NCBI GenBank assembly: GCA_003427395.1
Contig: BFEA01000262.1
Span: 804,819-831,391 of the forward strand
DNA: 26,573 nt
Reading direction: 5' to 3'
From: Chara braunii
Lineage: Eukaryota; Streptophyta; Charophyceae; Charales; Characeae
Position numbers and translations under genes: made by a program. The stretch's first letter is position 1. Each line of letters begins with the position of its first letter. Positions 20,082 through 26,573 of the stretch are shown piece by piece. The notes beneath the pieces are model-generated. The model did not search any database, was not told the origin of the DNA, and saw only the letters and a program-made list of their open reading frames with translations.

Positions 20082-20246
20082 TTAAACCACCAGTACCTCC
20101 TAAAAGTGCACCGCGTTAACGGGCGTGGCTTTTGGGAATAACGGGCCTGGACCTGTAGGCCCGATTCAGCTAAGTGGAAACAGCACAATTTCCACTTTCG
20201 GCTGGCCGTTAACGCGGAGCACTTTTAGGAGGTACCGGTGGTTTAA
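20082..20246. mobile_element. Foldback MITE D, 41-bp inverted ends, TTAA-flanked
   Basis: The left 41 bp starting at 20082 (TTAAACCACCAGTACCTCC and on) matches the reverse complement of the right 41 bp ending at 20246 with only two mismatches. Both ends are TTAA. Inside are further stems: AAGTGGAAA/TTTCCACTT (about 20173-20198) and GGCCT/AGGCC. The single strand could fold almost completely. Non-coding, 165 bp. The near-identical arms imply recent activity. The transposase family that moved it is unknown; a TTAA target would suit a piggyBac-type enzyme. Confidence 0.88.
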
Positions 20247-20338
20247 ACCACCACTACCTGGAAAGGCCCTCCTATTTCCCAAATTTTACAGGGTCTTGTT
20301 GGGTCAGCAGGTCACGTTTGGACGTAGTGGTGGTTTAA
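20243..20338. mobile_element. MITE E, 15-bp perfect inverted ends
   Basis: TTAAACCACCACTAC (20243-20257) is mirrored exactly by GTAGTGGTGGTTTAA (20324-20338). Only 96 bp. It shares the TTAA at 20243-20246 with MITE D, so the two lie back to back. The common terminal core is AAACCACCA. Confidence 0.85.
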
Positions 20339-20477
20339 GCTGGTTTCAGTTTAGGGTTTCAGGTGTGGTTAGGTTCAGTTGCATTTGGCTAGTCTTGGCC
20401 TTTATTCTGTTTCGTCTCAACTTGTTCCATTTGCCTCAGTTGATGGGTGCGGTGATAGGAGCATCCACCCCTGCCGG

Positions 20478-20545
20478 CCCTGCTGATGACTCCAGTCTAT
20501 TGGTGGGGAGTAGCACCTGCATGAAAACGGGTCGAGTGTCCTTGC
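20478..20545 (-). mobile_element. Two-hairpin repeat, copy 4
   Basis: Reverse orientation. Hairpin 2 is ACTCC (20489-20493) with GGAGT (20507-20511): the outer pair differs from GCTCC/GGAGC elsewhere, yet pairing is kept. GCACCTGC and CGGGTCGAGTGTCC follow, but hairpin 1 is partly broken. No clear T-rich tract upstream. Confidence 0.5.
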
Positions 20546-20857
20546 ATTTTGTTTCATGTTATTTATGCTCTTTGCTTTTTGTTTGCTCTTTTGCAAGCCA
20601 CACATATTCCAAAGCAACGATTCTATGGCACGTGGGCTGCTTCTCAATGTCAGGGAGTCCCACGTGCAAACCTCCTGTGTTTTTGCTCTTTGATCCGTTA
20701 GTTATGCTACAAAATGACTATCCAGGATGGACCAGACCATCTTGCCAACTTCCAAAACAAAACAACAAAACATAAGTGCTACCTACATCGCCAGCCAAAC
20801 AACAGTCATCAATCCAGCAAGACCCACTTTTTCAGCTTAAGTAAAGCAAAAGGGCAA

Positions 20858-21438
<581 letters not shown>

Positions 21439-21480
21439 GTGAAAGCCACCCTGTCGGAAATCTATAATTGCTTCCTGAGG

Positions 21481-21514
<34 letters not shown>

Positions 21515-21582
21515 GAAATAAAGGCTGTCCTAACACACCCAAGAACACGATCATAGATTTCTGACAGGATGGCTTTCAAACA
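21439..21582. repeat. Imperfect 32-bp inverted repeat around a poly(T)
   Basis: The left arm (21439-21470) contains TGAAAGCCA, CCTGTC and GAAATCTAT. The right arm (about 21551-21582) is its inverted copy with four or five mismatches. Between them lies a poly(T) run (21489-21514) flanked by the direct repeat AGGCTGTCCT (21478-21487 and 21522-21531). The direct repeat looks like a target-site duplication of a poly(A) retro-insertion into the loop of an older inverted repeat. Confidence 0.75.
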
Positions 21583-21704
21583 CATGAACATCAAGGACCT
21601 GACCATACCCGGTTTCCAGATGCGTTCAGATGCAACATCATATTTCTGCAACTCCTGAGCAAGTAGTGTCAGACAAACCTGGGCTGACAACCCACTGGTT
21701 GTTG

Positions 21705-21803
21705 ATCCTTTTTTTCTTTTTTTGGTTAGGAAAGAAAAAACAGAGCTTGTTACTTTTGGTGGGGAGCAACACCTGCTGGAAACCGGGTCCAGCGCCCCTC
21801 ATA
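21705..21803 (-). mobile_element. Two-hairpin A-tailed repeat, copy 5
   Basis: Reverse orientation: a T-rich tail at about 21708-21725, then hairpin 2 (GCTT...GAGC, about 21745-21767). Next comes ACCTGCTGGAAACC, with hairpin 1 GCTGGA (21775-21780) pairing with TCCAGC (21788-21793). MITE B begins 31 bp downstream. One of the cleaner copies. Confidence 0.65.
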
Positions 21804-21833
21804 AGATTGTTAGCCACACACTGCTTCCCCGCA

Positions 21834-22023
21834 TCAAACCGCCAGTACACTGCCCCGGCATTGCTGAAACAACTCGTCGCTTACAAAAGTTTCGGAGGCT
21901 CGGCCTACCGGACCACAATGGCTGGTGAAACCAGCCAAAAAAAAAAAAAGTGTGCCACTGGCGTTTCGGAAAAGCTTGGCGTGCAGTAAGGCGCCTCCAG
22001 GCCCGGGTGTACTGCTGGTTTAA
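21834..22023 (+). mobile_element. MITE-like element B
   Basis: AAACCGCCAGTACAC (21837-21851) is an inverted match of GTGTACTGCTGGTTT (22007-22021) with two mismatches. Flanks are TCAA and TTAA. The interior contains GGCTCGGCCTACCGGACCAC, then a poly(A) and GGCGCCTCCAGGCCCGGG. MITE C at 23620-23810 is the same element inverted, and MITE A shares its left end. Non-coding, 190 bp. Confidence 0.8.
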
Positions 22024-22089
22024 GGCCCGGGGACCTTGAACAGCATTGCTTGCTTCCCCTGGGAAGGATTAACGGTCAGTCAGGCCCAG

Positions 22090-22905
22090 ACCTTTGCCAA
22101 CCCCCTCCCTTGTCCCTTCTCTTTTCCAAAGAAGCATTGCAAAAAGCAATTTCATCTTCCGCATACCAGGCCAAGTTCCTAAGCCGCCTACTCTTCGATG
22201 ACCTCTGTTTCCCTAAAGCTATCCTGATTTGATCAGTCCCGCTAGATCGGCATCACAGGGGTTGCCAACTCACATCCGAGCCTGCCATTCCCGCTTCTCT
22301 GAGTTGCACCCTGTGGCCAGGCTGATGCTTGCGTTCTCTGAGATGCTCCGCATCGAGTTCGCATTGTACAGAGCTTCCATGCCTGCCCCGTGCATGTCCC
22401 TGGATCCCCAGCAGAATTTGATTGTACTCCTGTCCACGCTGCCAATCTTTCCGGTGCCCAATGCGTTCTTCTCAAATTGGTCCTCGATGTCCTGTCGTTT
22501 GTCTGGGTTCTTCTTGATCCGCTTCCTCTCCTTCTGCCAGTCACTAAGGTACTCTAGTCTCCAGCATTTCTTTGTATAGCACCCTCCCATCCCTCCTGCA
22601 CCTGAACCTGTTGGTTGTCTATCGCTTCCTTGCACCTTCTTTTCCACACCATCCAGAGTACCAGTGGGCTCGAGTCTCCCCGGCAACTTTTGCTGATATT
22701 TCTGCAGTCCCTTGGGTAGGAGGAAGCCAGTGAGGGTACTGAGGTTGTGCCCTGGGAGAGCCTTGTTCATGATGCCTCTCCTCAGGTCACGGGCCCTGAC
22801 CCAGATTTGCTGGGCCTTCGGGCATTGGATCAGGCAATGTTGGATGTCCTCTTTCACCCCCAGCTCATTCATTGTGCAGAGCTCCCTATCGTTGTGCAGA
22901 CTTCT
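22090..22905 (-). pseudogene. LINE C-terminal relic with zf-RVT-like motif
   Basis: Minus-strand reading ELCTMNELGVKEDIQH, then CLIQCPKAQQIWVRA (about 22885-22795). It matches the zinc-knuckle that ends many plant LINE reverse transcriptases: His-x4-Cys is present (HCLIQC), but the preceding Cys-x2-Cys has lost one Cys. An open segment continues to 22270 (200 codons from the ATG at 22872), basic and unconserved as far as I can tell. Below 22230 there are more fragments such as SRRLRNLAWYAEDEIAFCN (about 22190-22125). No catalytic reverse-transcriptase domain is present, so this is a 5'-truncated or eroded copy. It may or may not be the same family as the two N-terminal relics. Confidence 0.6.
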
Positions 22906-22920
22906 TCTTCTTTTCCCCCA

Positions 22921-22966
22921 CCAGTGTTAGTGCTGCTGGTAAGAGCAGACACCACTAACACCTGGG
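22921..22966. repeat. Long imperfect hairpin
   Basis: GTGTTAGTG (22924-22932) pairs with CACTAACAC (22953-22961), and CTGCT (22933-22937) with AGCAG (22944-22948) inside it. CCA/TGG pairs lie outside. It sits between the pyrimidine-rich end of the LINE relic and two-hairpin copy 6. Confidence 0.7.
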
Positions 22967-23030
22967 GAGAGGATCCATCTATTAGTGGGGAGCATCACCT
23001 GCTGGAAAACGGGTCCAGCGTCCCTTGAAA
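22967..23030 (-). mobile_element. Two-hairpin repeat, copy 6
   Basis: Reverse orientation. CCATCTATTAGTGGGGAGC is the hairpin 2 region, with one arm mismatched. Hairpin 1 is perfect: GCTGGA (23001-23006) with TCCAGC (23014-23019). A pyrimidine-rich tract at 22903-22918 could be its tail, separated by the 22921 hairpin. Confidence 0.55.
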
Positions 23031-23440
23031 GAAAACATCTTATGAAGGTGAAAAACAGTGTGAGGTCTGCCAGCATTGATTACCCTGCACAACAGGGGAT
23101 TGACTGAGCTAAGATGCGAAACTACCAGTAACCCACCCTGGAGTACCCTATTTCTGAGACGGCAACCCCCCACGGAGTGCATTTCTAAGGTGGGATGTCT
23201 GGGGTTTTGGCTGGCTGATGACGGGGTATGAACATGCAGTCTGTTTCCGCCTGGTTTGGGTGAGTGATAGTCTGGTTTGATTTCCGTCATGGGCGACGGC
23301 TAACCTTGAGGCAGAGCCTGGAAACAGATGGCCCATAGCCATACCCATCTGTACCGAAATGTACCTGACATCTGCGGGTCAGGTTTGGGTTGCTATAAAT
23401 GGGATTGCGCCGGGTGTGACCAGGCGCAGATGGATGAATG
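23031..23440. other. No recognisable gene
   Basis: Mixed sequence with only short ORFs on both strands and no recognised domain or repeat. Confidence 0.45.
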
Positions 23441-23441
23441 T

Positions 23442-23464
23442 GGGTATGGGTGGATATGGGTGGG
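23442..23464 (+). other. Possible G-quadruplex tract
   Basis: Four GGG runs (23442-23444, 23448-23450, 23458-23460, 23462-23464) separated by loops of 3, 7 and 1 bases fit a quadruplex pattern. Related ATGGGT words recur near 23945 and 24010. No gene is nearby. Confidence 0.4.
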
Positions 23465-23619
23465 TAGTACTGACAGGTGGGAATCGGCTTTCATGACCTT
23501 GGAAAAAGACCCATAGTCATGTTTTTTTTCACTTGCTGACTAAAGGTCCTTATCACTTTGTTACTGAATTGCTATAACATAATTCGATAATAATATCATA
23601 ATATCGATATAATTAATTC

Positions 23620-23810
23620 CTAAACCAGCAGTACAACTGGACCTGGAGGCGCTCCACTGCACACCAAGCTTTGCTGAACCACCAGCGGTACACTTTGTTC
23701 TTTTTTGGCTGGTGCCGCCAGGCATTGTGGTCTGGTAGGCCCAAGGCGCGAAATTTTCGAATGGATGATGAGTCCATTTTCAGCAAGGCTGGGGCCGTGG
23801 ATTGGCGGTG
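23620..23810 (-). mobile_element. MITE-like element C (inverted copy of B)
   Basis: Starts TAAACCAGCAGTACAACTGG and continues CCTGGAGGCGC, CCAAGCTTT, TTTTTTGGCTGGT, CATTGTGGTC and GGTAGGCC. It ends TTTTCAGCAAGGCTGGGGCC, then GGCGGTGTG. This is the reverse complement of MITE B word for word, with moderate divergence; the right terminal repeat is eroded. Confidence 0.75.
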
Positions 23811-24642
23811 TGAGCAGAATGTTCTTGCAAATGAAAAATAATAGAGAGCATTGTCATGCAATAAGAATATGATAGAGACTGGGATTGCTGGTTTGTTTAT
23901 GCTATGTTGGGGCTGATTTTCCTTGGAAGTACAGGTCAGGCCAGATATGGGTCGTAAAACAGGAATGGGCGTTGGTATTGGGAACGTTTTGAGCTAGGGG
24001 TGTGGCCAGGTATGGGTGGGTCGGGAGCGAATGAAGAGAAAATTCACGTTTGTGAGCTCTACCTTGAGGAAAGTTTGTTCGTGCTCAACTCAGGGTATCA
24101 GTTGTGGGGCAGTCGTTGATGCTTAACCGCAACTGTGGTTGAGGTGGATTACCACGTACAGTATCACACGTTAGGGGAATCTGCAGACTGCAGAGGGTTC
24201 AGCGTCCTGATGAGTCGGTGAAACTCTGCAAAACAGGCTGTCACACTGTCGTAGCCCTCTGTTTCTTGTCCTTCTCTCCCACTCTGCCCACGGGTCACTG
24301 GGCAGTTCTGTGACAAACAGAGGGCCAAAGGATTCGCTAGCTCTGCTAGTAGGGGCAGAGCACAGGCGGAGCACAAGGACCTGAGCATCCTGAGGAGATG
24401 AACACCCTCACTAGCAGAGTCAGGAATGCAGCTGGGGACAGAGAGCATAGTGCAGATCTACAACAGAAAATGAAAGATAGTAGTGGACAAAATGATAGGG
24501 CAGTCACAGACAGGTAATCAGGTAGACACACAACCATCTATCGAGATGAAGCCAGGATACGATACCAAAATTATCAGCCACTGATACTCCTGGACACTCT
24601 CAGGCATTCTTAAATATTCTCAGACATTCTCTTGTATCACGT
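23811..24642. other. No recognisable gene
   Basis: Contains the hammerhead-like motif at 24189-24230 and a short direct repeat (TCTCAGGCATTCT / TCTCAGACATTCT, about 24598-24631). Minus-strand ORFs near 24164-24537 show no domain. Confidence 0.45.
24189..24230 (+). other. Hammerhead-ribozyme-like core, probably incomplete
   Basis: CTGATGAG (24207-24214) and GAAA (24220-24223) are the two conserved hammerhead core boxes in the right order. A perfect 7-bp stem, TGCAGAG (24189-24195) with CTCTGCA (24224-24230), encloses them at the place of stem III. However, the stem II region is too short to pair, the 11 bases between the stem and CTGATGAG hold no stem I, and the base after the 5' stem is G where U is required. 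A chance match or dead relic is more likely than an active ribozyme. Confidence 0.15.
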
Positions 24643-24775
24643 GGGACGCTGGACCCATTTCCAGCAGGTGCTGCGCCCCACCAGTAGATGGAGCATCCAT
24701 CACAGGGAACCACTTACGGCCCACCTTAAATAGAACCCACCAGTAGTTTTCAAAAAGAAAAAGGAAAAAGTTCGC
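24643..24775 (+). mobile_element. Two-hairpin A-tailed repeat, copy 7
   Basis: Hairpin 1 is GCTGGA (24648-24653) with TCCAGC (24660-24665), then AGGTGC. Hairpin 2 is GCGCC (24673-24677) with GGAGC (24690-24694), one mismatch. A 3' segment with CACTTAC and CCAGTAGTTTTC ends in an A-rich tail (about 24750-24771). The same 3' segment and tail close copy 8, so this defines the full element at roughly 130 bp. Confidence 0.72.
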
Positions 24776-25340
24776 TATGACGATGTATGGGAAAATAGTA
24801 CAAAATAGTAAAATACCCGTTATACCCCAGAAAGTTAATGGCATTTCAACCGTGGTACCGAAAAAACACCCCTTTGAGTTGTCCAATTGGGGCTGTCCAA
24901 CTTACCATGGTGCCAAGAATTTGTGACTGTAGAATTTCAGCTGTACGTAGTCCTGTGGGCACTTTTGTGGGTCCTGCTGGTGCAAAACTTGGCCCTGGGT
25001 ATGGCAGAACGTGGCACCCCCAATTTCTTGGGCATGCCAGACAGGAACAGACTGCCGGACTGGTGACTGGATTGGAGTGAGACCGGCCAGACCCGCCAGG
25101 GTACTGCCACACGATCCTCGGACCTGTAAATGGATCAAGCGATGCATCAAAACATGCTATCTGCAGAAAGCTGGAGCCCAAAGGACAACGAGCGCATGAA
25201 GCACGCGATGTACAAGTATTCAAATTGTGAAGGTCTGAGTAGTCAAGCTAAAGTCATAAGAAGCCATCCTAGCGCATACTCTGATGCTCGAGACAAACCA
25301 ATGGCGTCAAAGCAGCTAAAGTGATCCAGAAGTTGCTGCA
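24776..25340. other. No recognisable gene
   Basis: Overlapping short ORFs on both strands (for example 24846-25223 minus) have no recognised domain. No repeats of note. Confidence 0.45.
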
Positions 25341-25373
25341 ATGTTATGTCTAATTAGAAAGATCCAGAAGGGT

Positions 25374-25432
<59 letters not shown>

Positions 25433-25433
25433 C
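25374..25433. repeat. (AAC)20 microsatellite
   Basis: Twenty perfect AAC units, followed by GAC/GGC triplets. In the plus frame it gives 20 Asn then Asp/Gly inside a 141-codon ORF (25341-25766). The rest of that ORF (IIISVMGVMPQADVVGIRVD and so on) matches nothing I recognise. A coding origin cannot be excluded, but the repeat alone could keep the frame open. Confidence 0.97.
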
Positions 25434-25801
25434 GACGACGAAGGCGGCGGCGACGACCAAGGAAGCAGCGGGGTAGAAAGCGGTATCCGCGCATCTGAGA
25501 TTATCATCAGCGTGATGGGAGTGATGCCGCAAGCGGACGTGGTGGGGATTAGGGTTGACCTGGAGAAGTGGTTTACTGTCTTCCCCCCCTCCAACCTCGA
25601 TACGGAATCGCTCCTCGTTGATTGGCAGAGGAAAGGAGTAGGATGGTCGGTGGTGATTGGTGTTGCCCGGCCCGCAATATCAATCAACAAGGGGGTGTTG
25701 ATCGCCCCGTCGGTTGGAGGTAGGCTGTTTGCAGGAGGTCAATCTTTCCCTTGCGCAGGGAAGTAATCAATGCCCCCTGACAGTTTCACACGATAATGCA
25801 T

Positions 25802-25959
25802 AATGGATACTGGACTTGACGTCCAGATCATACATACCCCATTATTGATAGAGCTTTGTGTTTAGGCTTGATTGATAAAGAATGGATACTGGACTTGACG
25901 TCCAGATCATACATACCCCATCATTGATAGAGCTTCGTGTTTAGGCTTGATTGATAAAG
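25802..25959. repeat. 79-bp tandem repeat, 2 units
   Basis: Units at 25802-25880 and 25881-25959 differ at two positions. Each contains CTGGAC-TTGAC-GTCCAG, a perfect hairpin resembling hairpin 1 of the dispersed repeat, then ATCATACATACCCCAT. A degenerate third unit with TTTCGTGATTAGA, TTGATTGATA continues to about 26020. Confidence 0.95.
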
Positions 25960-26112
25960 ATCACACACATCATATCGTGCTTAGGGTTTCGTGATTAGAT
26001 TTTGATTGATACAGAATGAAGACACACAGATTGGATGTTGTCTTATATGGATTGCTGTACATATTCAGACAGTTTCTGACTGTAGGACAGTTACACATCA
26101 CTGTATGGGGAC

Positions 26113-26573
26113 GCTGGACCCGATTTCGAGTTGACACACATCACATCATTGTAATACACATCACATCAAGGTTAGGGTGTTCCGTCTGATAGATAAGATT
26201 GGGATTGATGCCTCAGTTTGTTTTGGAGATACTGTAGATCAGATGGATAGGGTCCCCCATCATCTGACATATATTGCTTAACGTGCATACATAGGTAGTT
26301 GGAGATATCAACACATCTCTGCATAGGGATGCTGGACCCGTTTTCCAGCACATACATTCGCACCATTATATAGGGACGCTGGACCCGATTTCCAGCTGAT
26401 ACATTTTCATCATTGTACAAGGACGCTGGACCCGGTTTCCAGCAGGTGTAGCTCCCCACCAATAGATGGAGCCTTTGACTCCGGGAGCTACTTACTGGGG
26501 ATGATCTTATCACCTCGTTAAGTAGGTTTCCAGTATATGAAGTTTTCAAAAAAAAAAAAAAAGAAGAAAAAAA
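26113..26573 (+). mobile_element. Two-hairpin A-tailed repeat, copy 8, with 47-bp array
   Basis: Hairpin 1 occurs at 26331, 26378 and 26425 with an exact 47-bp period (GCTGGACCCG, then TTTCCAGC). A degenerate copy is at 26113. The last unit continues into AGGTGTAGCTCC with hairpin 2 (GCTCC 26451-26455, GGAGC 26468-26472). A 3' segment with CTACTTAC and CCAGTATATGAAGTTTTC follows, then a poly(A)-rich tail (26548-26573, to the window end). The part from 26421 is the most complete copy in the window. Read on the minus strand it gives open peptides such as LLVGSYTCWKPGPASL, which recur at other copies only because the DNA does. Confidence 0.75.

Noticed and set aside
20482-20537. Second hammerhead: CTGATGA at 20482 followed by GAAAA at 20524
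   Set aside because: The stem after CTGATGA is hairpin 2 of the repeat and is not followed directly by GAAA, so the core geometry is wrong.
20125-20775. 216-codon plus-strand ORF
   Set aside because: It starts inside MITE D, crosses MITE E and a two-hairpin repeat, and shows no domain.
25341-25766. Asn-rich protein gene
   Set aside because: The poly-Asn comes from (AAC)20 and the rest matches no family I recognise; there is no supporting evidence for a gene.
25802-26443. CRISPR array
   Set aside because: The 47-bp and 79-bp units are contiguous tandem repeats without variable spacers, in a eukaryotic context.

Overview
The window reads as nuclear DNA from a large, repeat-rich eukaryotic genome, most likely a plant or a streptophyte (charophyte) alga. 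Evidence: long stretches without genes, long GA/CT, GT, AAC and TCT microsatellites, LINE reverse-transcriptase relics, tRNA-derived SINE-like heads, MITE-like foldback elements and a PIF/Harbinger DNA transposon. There are no bacterial operons, rRNA genes or CRISPR arrays. The C-terminal block of the 13995-15665 protein resembles a family I associate from memory with Chara; that is unverified. No intact host gene was recognised.

Layout. 1-300: AT-rich start with a long hairpin and a GC palindrome. 300-1345 (minus) and 6516-7322 (plus): two decayed copies of one LINE family. 2270-2530, 4001-4085 and 16440-16560: tRNA-like pol III heads, one running into a (CT)n tract. 3540-4650: AT-rich DNA and microsatellites. 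8416-9218: a diverged tandem duplication. 9335-10804: short A-tailed repeats interleaved with MITEs. 10.8-16.6 kb: a GC-rich block holding a PIF/Harbinger transposase (11532-12777, plus) that is broken but keeps its D-D-E residues, facing a 556-codon ORF (13995-15665, minus). The two run tail to tail, as in a two-gene Harbinger element. 16.6-20 kb: no genes, short tandem repeats. 20-24 kb: foldback MITEs with TTAA ends, microsatellites, a poly(T) insert and a third LINE relic (C-terminal zinc-knuckle region, minus). 24-26.6 kb: more A-tailed repeats, an (AAC)20 tract, a 79-bp tandem repeat and a 47-bp repeat array.

The most unusual thing is a short dispersed repeat present in about eight copies in both orientations. 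It carries two consecutive hairpins (GCTGGA/TCCAGC, then GCTCC/GGAGC) and, in the best copies, an A-rich 3' end. In several copies both bases of a stem pair have changed and pairing is kept, which suggests a structured RNA or a SINE-like retroposon. Its first hairpin has also expanded into a small tandem array at the right end of the window. I could not match it to a named family.
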